Below are positions 1 through 8,871 of a stretch of 64,000 nt of DNA, piece by piece. This DNA is from Lishizhenia sp965656535. GTDB lineage: Bacteria > Bacteroidota > Bacteroidia > Flavobacteriales_D > Crocinitomicaceae. A model generated the notes under the pieces. That model had not been told where the DNA came from, ran no database searches, and worked only from the letters and a program-made list of their open reading frames with translations. Numbering within the stretch: position 1 is the first letter of the stretch; each line of letters begins with the position of its first letter. The position numbers and the translations under genes are program-made. The stretch spans positions 434,001 through 498,000 of the forward strand of contig CBFHKX010000001.1 of NCBI GenBank assembly GCA_965656535.1, given 5' to 3'.

Positions 1-1531
1 GTGCTCCGTTTTCTAACCAAATTTGACTAGCAATTCTTGTTTTTACTTCAGTTTTAAAGCGTTCTTTTCCTCGTTCTAGAGCTGTAAAGTTCTTTTCAAT
101 ATCATAGTAGTTTTCTGCATATTGCATTAAATTATTCAGTAGTTTTTCATCTACCTGAAAATTAGATTCAAATTGAACATAGTTTTTAAATTGTGACTTG
201 AGGTTTGGGCGTGCTTTTACATAGTCAAATGCAAAATCTCCGAGCACGTTAGCATATTGCATACGCGTGAGATAATAGGAAGTACCAGAAGTATCAAATG
301 GAACAAAGATATCTGGCATTATACCTCCACCGCCGTAAACTACTTTACCTTTTGGAGTGGTGTATTTTAATGAGTCTACCATTAATGTAGAGTCAGGAGC
401 ATACAGTTCTCCATTTCTGTACCTGTCTTGCTCTTCTAACATATATTCTTCGTATCCTTCAGAATATGGTCGTTGAATACTTCTTCCGGTAGGTGTGTAG
501 TAGCGAGCAATGGTTAAGCGTAAATTACTTTTATCCTTTAGCTGCATATCTTGCTGCACCAATCCTTTACCAAAAGATCTTCTGCCAATAATTACACCTC
601 TGTCGTTATCTTGTATAGCACCCGCTACAATTTCGCTTGCAGAAGCACTGCTGCTGTTTATCAATACGGCAAGATCAATTCCATTTAAAATCGGTTTACT
701 TATAGAGTATTCTACACGAGTAGGTTGATTTTTACCTTTGGTACTCACAATTTCTAGTCCTTTTTCCAAAAACATATCTGCAATCTGCACTGCTCCACCC
801 AGTACTCCTCCACCGTTAAAACGAAGGTCAAAAATTAATTTTTTCATACCGCGTGCTTTTAAACGCATTGCTTCTTTGTAAAATTCACTTGCAGAGGTAA
901 GTGAGAAAGAGGTAAGTTGTATGTATCCGATTTCGGAGTCTATCATAAAAGCTGCTTGCACACTACTTAACGGAATAGAACCACGAGTAATTGTTTTTTC
1001 TAGCGATGTTCCGTTTCTGTATACTGTAACGGAAACATCAGTTCCTTCTAAACCTTTCAGTTTATCCATTACCATTTGGTTAGAAATTTCGTCTTCTTTT
1101 AGCTTTTCTCCATCAATCGCCAATATTTGATCTTGAGCTAAGATTCCTGCTTTTTCGCTCGGACTATCTGGAATTACGTTAGTAATACAAAGCGTATCTC
1201 TAATAATTGAAAACCGAACACCTACACCACCAAATTTTCCTTCTATGCTTTCGTTAAGTGCTTGCAATTCATTGGCAGGAATATAATTAGAGTGCGGGTC
1301 TAAGTTGTGAAGCATAGTTGATATTGCTTCTTCGAACAACATATTTTTATTGATAGAATCTACATATTCTCTATCAAGTATGGTAAGAATGTCGTTTAGT
1401 TTTTGTGCATTTCCAGCTACTGCAGAATTCGTGTTTGATAAATTTGCACGTTCGTTGAGTCTACTTCCCAGAAAAACGCCAAGCGATAGGGTAAGGGCTA
1501 CAATTAAAGGAATAATAAACTTAGTATTCAT
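1..1531 (-). CDS. S41-family C-terminal processing peptidase, partial (C-terminus beyond window)
   Basis: The reading frame starts at ATG 1531 and runs open off the left edge (about 510 codons visible). It begins with a hydrophobic segment (residues 5-22, signal anchor), then a PDZ domain around residues 95-180 with GGVGVRF, then the protease core. The motif SSSASASE near residue 294 supplies the nucleophilic serine, and the lysine in RSFGKG near residue 320 completes the Ser-Lys dyad of CtpA/Prc proteases. Such enzymes trim periplasmic proteins near their C-termini. The start overlaps the end of the dCMP deaminase gene by 11 bp, so the two are probably co-transcribed. The family assignment is firm; the substrate is unknown. 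Confidence 0.93.
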   Translation of the reverse strand, partial: MNTKFIIPLIVALTLSLGVFLGSRLNERANLSNTNSAVAGNAQKLNDILTILDREYVDSINKNMLFEEAISTMLHNLDPHSNYIPANELQALNESIEGKFGGVGVRFSIIRDTLCITNVIPDSPSEKAGILAQDQILAIDGEKLKEDEISNQMVMDKLKGLEGTDVSVTVYRNGTSLEKTITRGSIPLSSVQAAFMIDSEIGYIQLTSFSLTSASEFYKEAMRLKARGMKKLIFDLRFNGGGVLGGAVQIADMFLEKGLEIVSTKGKNQPTRVEYSISKPILNGIDLAVLINSSSASASEIVAGAIQDNDRGVIIGRRSFGKGLVQQDMQLKDKSNLRLTIARYYTPTGRSIQRPYSEGYEEYMLEEQDRYRNGELYAPDSTLMVDSLKYTTPKGKVVYGGGGIMPDIFVPFDTSGTSYYLTRMQYANVLGDFAFDYVKARPNLKSQFKNYVQFESNFQVDEKLLNNLMQYAENYYDIEKNFTALERGKERFKTEVKTRIASQIWLENGA

Positions 1532-1958
1532 GTTCGATTTCTTCGATTTGTGTTATTTCAATACCTGCAGCAGCTAAGAATTTGAGTCCGGCATCATCTT
1601 TATACCCGTTTATGTAGACCACTCTTTTAATACCTGCTTGCAAAATTAGTTTGCTGCATTCTTTGCAAGGAGACAACGTTAGATATAACGTACTTCCCTT
1701 CGCATTGTTTGTTGATTTGGCAACTTTTAAGATAGCATTTGCTTCTGCATGCAGCACATACCAATGTGTGTAGTTTTCTTCATCTTCGCAGCAATTATCA
1801 AAACCCGCTGGTGTTCCGTTGTATCCATCAGATATAATCATCTGATCTTTAACAATTATAGCGCCTACTTTTTTTCTTTGGCAGTGTGATAATTCTGCCC
1901 ACGTTTTAGCCATTCTTAAATATGCCTTATCGTATCTTTCTTGCTTTGCTTTTTGCAT
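1521..1958 (-). CDS. Deoxycytidylate (dCMP) deaminase
   Basis: A 145-residue zinc-dependent cytidine/deoxycytidylate deaminase-family protein. The HAE motif (H70-E72) and PCKEC (C98, C101) form the zinc site and the proton-shuttling glutamate. The family converts dCMP to dUMP for thymidylate synthesis; ComEB-like proteins have the same architecture. A GTG six codons upstream (1976) is possible, but ATG 1958, followed by a run of charged residues, is preferred. It lies directly upstream of the S41 protease and overlaps it by 11 bp. Confidence 0.9.
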   Translation of the reverse strand: MQKAKQERYDKAYLRMAKTWAELSHCQRKKVGAIIVKDQMIISDGYNGTPAGFDNCCEDEENYTHWYVLHAEANAILKVAKSTNNAKGSTLYLTLSPCKECSKLILQAGIKRVVYINGYKDDAGLKFLAAAGIEITQIEEIEHEY

Positions 1959-1990
1959 AATATTTAAAGAGTGCACTAAGATAAAAACAT

Positions 1991-2674
1991 TTATAGTACA
2001 AACTTGTAACCCACTCCTCTGATAGATAAAAAGTGTTGTGGCTCTTTTGGATTATTCTCGAATATTTTTCTAAAAGCCAAAATATAATTATCTATTGTTC
2101 GTGGACTCGGAAATTGGTCTTTACCCCAAAGTTCGTCTAAAATCATATCGCGCGATACAACCTCGTTTTGATGCGTTTGGAATAGTTTAAGAAGTTCAAC
2201 CTCTCTTTTTGATAACTTTACTAATGGTTGGTTGTTTTGTGTTAACTCGTAAGATAAAAAATCAACCGTTACTCCATTAATAGTGATTTTATCTGCCGAT
2301 GCTTCAACCTCTTTTTCAAAGCGTTTTAGCAAAATAGATACGCGCAACAGTAATTCTTCTAAATCAAATGGCTTAGGTAGGTAATCGTCTGCACCTAGTT
2401 TTAGTCCTTTAATTCTATCTTCAGAATTGCCCTTTGCAGAGACAAACAAAATAGGGAGTTTACTTTTTTCTCTTATCTTTTCGCAAATTTCCCAGCCAGA
2501 AGAATTGGGTAACATTACATCCAATATAACCAGTTGAAAATTATCTATGTGTTTGATGTTTGATAATGCATCTGTACCATTGTTGCAGTGCGTAACTTGA
2601 TAGCCTTCTATTTCTAAGTTAAGCTGAATAACTTGCGCTAAGCTTTCCTCGTCTTCTACTAAAAGTATTTGCAT
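1991..2674 (-). CDS. OmpR/PhoB-family DNA-binding response regulator
   Basis: 227 residues with the standard two domains. The receiver domain (1-115) has the acidic pocket E7/D8/E9, phospho-acceptor D52, S79 and K101. The C-terminal winged helix (about 130-227) includes the recognition segment with PSPRTIDNYI and ends in IRGVGYKF, typical of OmpR/PhoB-type regulators. No histidine kinase lies beside it here, so its partner is unlinked or outside the window. It is divergent from the isomerase gene at 2852. Its target regulon cannot be read from the sequence. Confidence 0.93.
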   Translation of the reverse strand: MQILLVEDEESLAQVIQLNLEIEGYQVTHCNNGTDALSNIKHIDNFQLVILDVMLPNSSGWEICEKIREKSKLPILFVSAKGNSEDRIKGLKLGADDYLPKPFDLEELLLRVSILLKRFEKEVEASADKITINGVTVDFLSYELTQNNQPLVKLSKREVELLKLFQTHQNEVVSRDMILDELWGKDQFPSPRTIDNYILAFRKIFENNPKEPQHFLSIRGVGYKFVL

Positions 2675-2830
2675 GCTAATCTTTTTTTTTGAAGTATAAA
2701 GGTATTAACTTAATTGCATACATACTATATTCTTTTGTCATTCACTTTTCTTATAGTTGTTGCCTAAATTGTAGTTTAGGATAATTCTGTACAACATATC
2801 TTAAATATTTCCGTAAGTAAGGAGATATAT

Positions 2831-2838
2831 TATCTTTG
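2831..2838 (+). promoter_or_regulatory. Putative Bacteroidetes -7 promoter box (TATCTTTG)
   Basis: TATCTTTG matches the Bacteroidetes sigma-A -7 consensus TAnnTTTG exactly and lies 13 bp before the ATG at 2852, which implies a very short leader. No clear -33 TTG is seen at the expected spacing. Confidence 0.45.
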
Positions 2839-2851
2839 TTCTATACGTGAT

Positions 2852-3841
2852 ATGAAAATGGAAAAACTAGTTGCCGAATTCCCAAAAAATATAGCTGATG
2901 CGCTAGAAATAGCTACTGCTTCAAACTTTAATAGTTTAGACAGAAAATTTACTTCTGTTGTAATTATTGGAATGGGAGGCTCTGGTATTGGAGGAAAGTT
3001 AGTAGCGCAGCTTGTTTCAAACGAAGCTACTACACCAATTGTATCTGTGCAAGATTACGATCTTCCCTCTTTTGTAAATGACACTACGCTTGTTATTGCA
3101 TCTTCTTATTCTGGAAACACAGAGGAAACGCTCATTGCTTTGGCATCTGCAGAAAAGAAGGGAGCTACCTTAGTTGCCATTACTTCTGGCGGAGAGTTGT
3201 ATTTGGATTTCAAGAGAAAGGGTTTTGATATTGTTAAAGTACCAGGAGGAAATCCACCGAGAACCGCACTCGCTTTTTCTGTTGTGCAGCTGTTAAATAT
3301 TTTAACTGAAGCAAAAATTATTTCTAGTGATAAACTAAACCAAGTTAAAAAGTGCAGAGCGCTATTGAACGATAAGTTGATTCCGATTAAAAAGAAAGCA
3401 AAAGAGTTAGCTGAATTTGCAAGTAAAGCACAGTTTATAATCTATGCAGCATCTAATTTTGAAGCTGTAGCAGTGAGAACAAGACAGCAGTTTAATGAAA
3501 ATGCCAAGATTCTTTGTTGGCACCACGTGATTCCTGAAATGAATCATAACGAACTTGTAGGTTGGGGCGGAGGAAGCGATGCCTACGGAGCTGTATTTTT
3601 AGATAGTAAATTTATAAATGCTAGAAATAGAAAACGATTTGAGCTTAGTCAAGAAATTGTAGGCGCAAAAACTCAATATGTTTTTAATTTAATTCCAGAG
3701 GGAGAAAACATTGTAGAAGAATCTTTTTATTTGATTCATCTTGTAGATTGGGCTTCCGTTTTTTTAGCTGATATTAGAAGTCAAGACCCAGTTGAGATTA
3801 AAGTGATAGATTACTTGAAAGATGAACTTTCTAAATTTTAG
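2852..3841 (+). CDS. Bifunctional phosphoglucose/phosphomannose isomerase
   Basis: A 329-residue protein with two SIS (sugar isomerase) domains. The first begins with the phosphosugar-binding segment VVIIGMGGSGIGGK (about residues 36-50) and continues with SSYSGNTEET (about 85-95). The C-terminal half has EMNHNELVGW, characteristic of the bifunctional PGI/PMI family. It interconverts fructose-6-P with glucose-6-P and mannose-6-P in the cytosol. Start choice is between ATG 2852 and ATG 2858. The stop abuts the lipB start with no gap, suggesting an operon. Confidence 0.88.
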   Translation: MKMEKLVAEFPKNIADALEIATASNFNSLDRKFTSVVIIGMGGSGIGGKLVAQLVSNEATTPIVSVQDYDLPSFVNDTTLVIASSYSGNTEETLIALASAEKKGATLVAITSGGELYLDFKRKGFDIVKVPGGNPPRTALAFSVVQLLNILTEAKIISSDKLNQVKKCRALLNDKLIPIKKKAKELAEFASKAQFIIYAASNFEAVAVRTRQQFNENAKILCWHHVIPEMNHNELVGWGGGSDAYGAVFLDSKFINARNRKRFELSQEIVGAKTQYVFNLIPEGENIVEESFYLIHLVDWASVFLADIRSQDPVEIKVIDYLKDELSKF

Positions 3842-4540
3842 ATGGTGCAACCAACAGTTATATTTAAGGATTTAGGTTTAATAGACTACCAAGATGCCTG
3901 GGATTATCAAGAGCAACTTTTTAAAGCAGCAATAGATCTCAAAATAGCCCAACGGAAGCAAGAAACAGAAGAAGTAACTAAAAACTATCTCTTGTTTTGC
4001 GAGCATCCGCATGTGTATACCTTAGGAAAAAGCGGATCTCTGGATAACTTGTTACTGAATGAAAATCAGTTAGCAGAAAAAAATGCAACATTTTACAAAA
4101 TAAATAGGGGTGGAGATATAACCTATCATGGTCCTGGACAGCTGGTTGCTTATCCTATTTTTGATTTAGATTATTTCTTTACAGATATTCATAAATATAT
4201 GCGATTTCTTGAAGAAGCCGTAATTTTAACCCTTGCAGATTACAACATTGATGCGGGGAGAGTAGATGGTTTAACAGGTGTTTGGATAGCAGGAGACACA
4301 GCAGAAGCAAGAAAGATTTGCGCAATGGGAGTGAAGTCCAGCCGATGGGTAACCATGCACGGTATAGGGTTTAATGTAAACAGCGATTTAGATTATTTTA
4401 AAAACATTGTACCGTGTGGTATTGATGATAAAGCCGTTACCTCTATGCAAAAAGAGCTTGGCAAGCCGGTTGATTTACAAGAAGTGAAATCTAGGTTAAA
4501 AGTGCATTTGGCGCAATTGTTCGACTACCAATATCAATGA
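3842..4540 (+). CDS. lipB: Lipoyl(octanoyl) transferase LipB
   Basis: 232 residues. It contains the octanoyl-binding motif RGGDITYHGPGQLVAYPI and KICAMGVKSSRWVTMHGIGFNVN with the catalytic lysine. The active-site cysteine lies in IVPCGI. LipB moves octanoyl from acyl carrier protein to lipoyl domains of 2-oxoacid dehydrogenases and the glycine cleavage system. The ATG directly follows the isomerase stop codon, implying translational coupling. Length is slightly above the usual because of a longer N-terminal segment with QRKQETEEVTKNY. Confidence 0.95.
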   Translation: MVQPTVIFKDLGLIDYQDAWDYQEQLFKAAIDLKIAQRKQETEEVTKNYLLFCEHPHVYTLGKSGSLDNLLLNENQLAEKNATFYKINRGGDITYHGPGQLVAYPIFDLDYFFTDIHKYMRFLEEAVILTLADYNIDAGRVDGLTGVWIAGDTAEARKICAMGVKSSRWVTMHGIGFNVNSDLDYFKNIVPCGIDDKAVTSMQKELGKPVDLQEVKSRLKVHLAQLFDYQYQ

Positions 4541-4541
4541 T

Positions 4542-4949
4542 ATGAAAGAAGAATTAAAAAGTCCTGAAGTTAAAAATGTTTCGGTAGCCGTTGCATTTGA
4601 AGAGGGCGTGGGTGCAACTATTTACAATGTATATCTGATTAATGAGAGAACAGAGATGTTAGAAAATGTTCTCGTTTCAAGTTCAGGATATGGTATTAAG
4701 GTAAGTACAAATGTGAAAATTAAGACTTCTACACTAAGACATTCTTTAGGAAATATTGAACCGAGAAGCGCACGATTGATAGAACCAATTATGGAAGGTG
4801 TTTTTGGATTAAACAATCAGTTTTGGGTTAGTTTTTGGATGGGAAATAAAATGTTTGATAAGAAGTATATTTTCCTTCCGGAGAGCATTAAAGAAGAAAA
4901 TTTGGTTGATTTACCTGTTCTTGGTTTAAAAGGAGTTTTAATAAGATAG
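4542..4949 (+). CDS. Conserved hypothetical protein (135 aa)
   Basis: Starts 1 bp after the lipB stop and ends 3 bp before the next gene, so it is part of the same transcription unit. No signal peptide or membrane segment; the sequence alternates hydrophobic and polar residues in a way that suggests a beta-rich globular fold. No catalytic motif or named family is recognised. Tight packing on both sides supports it being a real gene. Confidence 0.7.
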   Translation: MKEELKSPEVKNVSVAVAFEEGVGATIYNVYLINERTEMLENVLVSSSGYGIKVSTNVKIKTSTLRHSLGNIEPRSARLIEPIMEGVFGLNNQFWVSFWMGNKMFDKKYIFLPESIKEENLVDLPVLGLKGVLIR

Positions 4950-4952
4950 GAT

Positions 4953-5234
4953 ATGCCCTTTATCTTAGCTGTTTTTTTGATTATAACCTTACTCTTAACA
5001 CTTTTGATGTGTTATCAAGAAAGTAAACAACGTAAAATTCATTTTTTAAAAGCTTTATTGCTTTGCATACTATTTACTCCTTTGTTTGGCTATATCATCA
5101 TAACTACTCAACCACTAAGAAACCCGAATGGCTGTAGGCATTGCGAAAATCAAGAAAACGAAGCTGAATACTGTTCAGTTTGTGGTAAAAACAGCTTTGG
5201 AGAACAAAAAACGAACTCATACACCGAGAACTAA
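4953..5234 (+). CDS. Small membrane protein with C-terminal zinc-ribbon-like cysteines
   Basis: 93 residues. Two hydrophobic segments (about 2-20 and 33-52) are followed by a soluble tail with CRHC and, 12 residues on, CSVCG, a pattern suited to one zinc ion. Last gene of the isomerase-lipB run. Its 3' end overlaps the convergent hemD gene by 18 bp. Function unknown. Confidence 0.65.
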   Translation: MPFILAVFLIITLLLTLLMCYQESKQRKIHFLKALLLCILFTPLFGYIIITTQPLRNPNGCRHCENQENEAEYCSVCGKNSFGEQKTNSYTEN

Positions 5235-5888
5235 GTTGAGCAGTTCTGAAAAGCTACTTCTCTTAAGAGTGTGCGTTACAAGAATTCCTCTTTGGTCTAA
5301 AAAATCTGCAGTAGAGTTGCCCCAAGCAATTACGGTTTGTGATTTGTTAAGCTCATTTTTGAGTAAAAAGCTTTCTGCATTACTCGGACTTGTAAAAACC
5401 AAATAATCAAACGCTGTTGCTATTTCTACCGGATTTAATACCGTTTTGTAAACTACGCGCTCTATCTTTTGCGAAGCAGGAATAAGATTAGAAATGCTTT
5501 TTTTACTTAGAGAAGAGAGCGGGAAAAGTACTCGTTCTGTTTTTAAACACGAAGAAAATTCTTTTCCAACTTCAATAGGGTTGCCGGCATTCGTTCCAAA
5601 AAAATCAACGGCTATTTTCTTATTTGTAAGGTAATCTGCGGTGGACTTTCCTATACAGGCGATTTTATGGTTTTGAAGCGAAATTGAACAACCGTTTAAA
5701 AAATAATCTACACTCCTTTTTGACGTAAAAAATATCCAATCAAAGTCGGACGGTGATACTTTAAATGGAACAGGTTCAAATCGAATGAGAGAGCGAGAAT
5801 TTATAGAGAAGCTTTTTTCTTCTAACTTTCTTTGAAAAGAGAAAGGTAAATCTGCGGTGCTTATGAAGATCGATTTATTCAAGTTCAC
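5217..5888 (-). CDS. hemD: Uroporphyrinogen-III synthase
   Basis: 223 residues. This family is poorly conserved; the assignment rests on the DWIFFTSKRSV and YLVFTSPSNAESFL segments typical of the two HemD lobes, and on position directly behind hemC. It cyclises hydroxymethylbilane to uroporphyrinogen III while inverting ring D. Its start overlaps the hemC end by 14 bp, and its stop overlaps a convergent gene. Confidence 0.88.
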   Translation of the reverse strand: MNLNKSIFISTADLPFSFQRKLEEKSFSINSRSLIRFEPVPFKVSPSDFDWIFFTSKRSVDYFLNGCSISLQNHKIACIGKSTADYLTNKKIAVDFFGTNAGNPIEVGKEFSSCLKTERVLFPLSSLSKKSISNLIPASQKIERVVYKTVLNPVEIATAFDYLVFTSPSNAESFLLKNELNKSQTVIAWGNSTADFLDQRGILVTHTLKRSSFSELLNLVLGV

Positions 5889-6771
5889 TATTCCCTGTTA
5901 GTTCCTCTACAATAATTTCGGCTAGACCTGTATTGTCTTCAGATTCAAATACAAACCAGTCTGCACCATCGTTTGATGTGGGCGCATAGCTAACAAATAC
6001 TTTTCCGTTTTGAGGGCAATACACACCAAGTGGAAGTTGGCAACCTCCATCTAAAAGATTAAGTACTTTTCTTTCTACACCAATGCGTTCTTGAACATCT
6101 GGAAAATTTAGATTTTTAAGAATTTCAGCCATTCTTTCATCTCCTTCTCTAATCTGCAAACCAAGTACACCTTGTGCCGGAGCAGGAACAAATTCAGTTG
6201 GATCTAGTTTTTCTACATGAAGGTCAGAAATATCTAAACCTAGTCTAGAAACTCCTGCATGTGCCAACAAGATGGCGTCGTAGTTTCCGTTTCTAAGTTT
6301 GTCTATTCGAGTGGGTACGTTACCACGTAAATCTTCAATTTGTACGTCTGCTCTAAAGCGCCTTAAAAGCGACTTTCGTCTAGCAGAAGAAGTTCCTACA
6401 ATTGCGTTTTTTTTGAGGTTCCATTTCTCTCCACTAGCAACACTTGTTTTTTTGATTAGCAGTAATTCTGATGGATCTTCTCTGTCAGAAACAGCTGTAA
6501 TAATTAAACCTGCTGGTGGATTCGTTTCTAAATCTTTGTGTGAGTGAACGGCGAGATCAACAGATTTATTAAATAATTCGGTTTCTATTTCTTTGGTAAA
6601 AAAGCCTTTACCCTCTAATTTATCAAAACTTAAATGTTGTATTTTGTCTCCCTGTGTTTTGATGATTTTAATTTCTACAAGACAGTTTAATTTTTCTAAT
6701 TCGCTTTTTACGAAATGAGCTTGCCATAACGCCAAATCACTTCCACGCGAACCAATAATAATTTTTTCCAT
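5875..6771 (-). CDS. hemC: Hydroxymethylbilane synthase (porphobilinogen deaminase)
   Basis: 298 residues. It opens with IIGSRGSDLALWQA and has AVHSHKDLETNPP, the active-site region with the catalytic aspartate, then the arginine-rich GTSSARRKSLLRRFR. The dipyrromethane-cofactor cysteine lies in DGGCQLPLG near residue 243. It condenses four porphobilinogens into hydroxymethylbilane. It sits 3 bp downstream of hemA and overlaps hemD. Confidence 0.96.
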   Translation of the reverse strand: MEKIIIGSRGSDLALWQAHFVKSELEKLNCLVEIKIIKTQGDKIQHLSFDKLEGKGFFTKEIETELFNKSVDLAVHSHKDLETNPPAGLIITAVSDREDPSELLLIKKTSVASGEKWNLKKNAIVGTSSARRKSLLRRFRADVQIEDLRGNVPTRIDKLRNGNYDAILLAHAGVSRLGLDISDLHVEKLDPTEFVPAPAQGVLGLQIREGDERMAEILKNLNFPDVQERIGVERKVLNLLDGGCQLPLGVYCPQNGKVFVSYAPTSNDGADWFVFESEDNTGLAEIIVEELTGNSELE

Positions 6772-6774
6772 TTG

Positions 6775-8001
6775 TTAGTTTGATTTTAGAAGTATCTCTT
6801 TTGCCATTTTCATGGGAACAGATATGTATTTTTTCTCTAGGTAAGAGATAATTTTTTCGAGTGTTTCTTGCGAGTTTTGATCGAGTTGCTTGAGATCTTC
6901 TGCAAAAACGTGTTGAAGAGCAGTAGACTTAATTTCTTTCATTTTTGTAGGCACATTACGCATAGCTAATTCAATCGTTCTGTGCTTATATGCTTCTCTA
7001 AAATCAAAAAGAGCTTCTGCAATAATTTCTTCTACATGCTCTATCTCTTGCGATCTTTCTGCTAAGTTTTTATTAGATATTTCTTGTAAATAGTCTACAG
7101 AAATATGCTCAACAGGATATTTTTCTTTAACCTCTGCACTTAAATCATGCGGGATTGCAATGTCAATTACTATTTTTTTGTCAGTATCTTTTCCTACCAA
7201 CTGCGCATATATAGTAGGTGTAACGATATGGCTATCGGCACCGGTACAAGTAATCATCACATCAAACCCTTTCTCAAAATTCTTTAATTCAGATAAAGGA
7301 TAGGCTTGTCCGTCTAAATCTAAGGCCAGTTTTTCGGCTTTTGAAACTGTTCTATTAAAAACAGAGAAATTTTTAAAACCATGTTTTCTTAGGAACTTAC
7401 TCATGTTCGTATTAGTAACTCCTGCACCAATAATAACTACGCGCGCATCTAACGGTACATTTTTCTTTTTAAGCGTGTGATAGGCAAGAGAAACTACACT
7501 TACTGGTTTGGTAGCAATACTTGTTTCTGTATAAACACGTTTCGCAGTTTCTATTGTAAAACGCATTGCCAAACGAATGGTATCTCCAGTAATTCCGAAT
7601 GCTTTGCATGCTTCAAATGCTTTACGCACTTGCGTAATAATTTCTCTTTCACCAACAATCATTGAATCAATAGAGGATGCTACTGATAGCATATGCTCTA
7701 CGGCATGTTCTCCAGAAAACCTTTCGTTATTTAGAACAAAATCTTTTATCTGATCTGCCTCAAATTTAGGATAAAGTGATGCGAAAAACTGCTTTAAAAA
7801 GGTGTCGTCTACATTCTGGTCGGAACAAAAAATGAACTCTACTCGGTTACAAGTAGAAAGAAACATCAATTCTTCAAGTTGCATAGATGCTTTAAAATCT
7901 TGTAAGATTTTTTCTTGTGCATCTGGTTCAATATGAAGTAAGCCAATTTTACTTACTTCTAAGTTACGATGTGTAAATGCTATGATGTGTAGTTTTTCCA
8001 A
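6775..8001 (-). CDS. hemA: Glutamyl-tRNA reductase
   Basis: 408 residues. The N-terminal catalytic domain has STCNRVE with the thioester-forming C51. The segment SSIDSMIVGEREIITQVRKAF is diagnostic. A Rossmann domain follows with VVIIGAGVTNTNM, then a helical C-terminal dimerisation domain. It reduces glutamyl-tRNA to glutamate-1-semialdehyde, the committed step of the C5 haem pathway. It is first in the hemA-hemC-hemD operon, so haem regulation would act here. A weak -7-like CATCTTTG lies about 20 bp upstream on the minus strand. Confidence 0.96.
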   Translation of the reverse strand: MEKLHIIAFTHRNLEVSKIGLLHIEPDAQEKILQDFKASMQLEELMFLSTCNRVEFIFCSDQNVDDTFLKQFFASLYPKFEADQIKDFVLNNERFSGEHAVEHMLSVASSIDSMIVGEREIITQVRKAFEACKAFGITGDTIRLAMRFTIETAKRVYTETSIATKPVSVVSLAYHTLKKKNVPLDARVVIIGAGVTNTNMSKFLRKHGFKNFSVFNRTVSKAEKLALDLDGQAYPLSELKNFEKGFDVMITCTGADSHIVTPTIYAQLVGKDTDKKIVIDIAIPHDLSAEVKEKYPVEHISVDYLQEISNKNLAERSQEIEHVEEIIAEALFDFREAYKHRTIELAMRNVPTKMKEIKSTALQHVFAEDLKQLDQNSQETLEKIISYLEKKYISVPMKMAKEILLKSN

Positions 8002-8200
8002 CCCGTTTTTCTATACCCGCAAAGATGCGTTTTTAAGCCATTTAGAATGTCATAGAATTGTCAGATAATTTTATTTAGATAGAATCTAAATAAATGATTG
8101 AAGCGGATTTAAAGCTTTGATTGTCAGTATTTTGCCATGAGATTTTGGCGTTAAAAGTAATGCAATACAAGAAAACAATGAGAAATATCAATTTTAAGAC

Positions 8201-8228
8201 AAAAAAAACACCAGCTTTAGACTGGCGT
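8201..8228 (-). terminator. Rho-independent terminator
   Basis: On the minus strand, a 7-bp stem (ACGCCAG / CTGGTGT, one G-T pair) with a 7-nt loop is followed by a run of eight T. It lies just after the stop of the 126-aa gene at 8252. The rest of 8002-8251 shows no gene. Confidence 0.85.
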
Positions 8229-8251
8229 TCCTTTATTTCTTCAACTATCAG

Positions 8252-8632
8252 CTAGTATAATTCTTCTTTAAGAACTGTTCTATAATCTTTAATTTCTTCT
8301 CTGTTTATTTTATGATCTGCACTTTTCAGAAGAGACAATAAATAAAGAAGGTTTTCTTTATCGTCAATTTCTAACGGATACTCTCCTCCATCTTCATCTT
8401 CTTCATATTGTGCTTCTACGTCGTAAGCTTGATTTTCAATCAGGTATTCGTAAGTTAAACGTATTACTTTTGTAACTAAAGGGTCTTGCTCTTTCAAGGC
8501 AAACTCTCTTAATTCTTTAAGTTCGTCTATTAATCCGTCGGCTAAAATTCCTTCTTTTTCTACCTTAGAGATTATTTTTTCTAATAACTTATTTGCTGCA
8601 CCTAGTTTCATTGTCCATTTATTTGCTTGCAC
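8252..8632 (-). CDS. Conserved hypothetical acidic protein (126 aa)
   Basis: A cytosolic, highly helical protein. An acidic linker (residues about 72-85, EAQYEEDEDGGEYP) separates an N-terminal helical part from a C-terminal EREEIKDYRTVL-like helix. ATG 8632 is used; a start at MKLG (seven codons later) is possible. No named domain is recognised. A clean terminator follows, so it appears monocistronic. Confidence 0.65.
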   Translation of the reverse strand: MQANKWTMKLGAANKLLEKIISKVEKEGILADGLIDELKELREFALKEQDPLVTKVIRLTYEYLIENQAYDVEAQYEEDEDGGEYPLEIDDKENLLYLLSLLKSADHKINREEIKDYRTVLKEELY

Positions 8633-8871
8633 AAATGTAACATCTTAGATTGACTTCAAAGAAATATTACGCAGGATTTTGTTTACAAAATTTCTTAATG
8701 TTTTGTTCCTTCCTCTTTTCAATACTTTTTGCCCTTTTACTTTTTTTATGAACAATTGATGTGAATTGAAAATATACACGTTTAATAAGAATTCATTATT
8801 TTTAAAAGTTGTTCTACAATTGTCACCATTTGTCTGGATACTATAATTATAAAACCAAAACTAACATAATT

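Noticed and set aside
5128..5406. 92-codon plus-strand frame between the small membrane protein and hemD
   Set aside because: It is a shifted frame of the 93-aa gene followed by antisense hemD; no domain and no start context.
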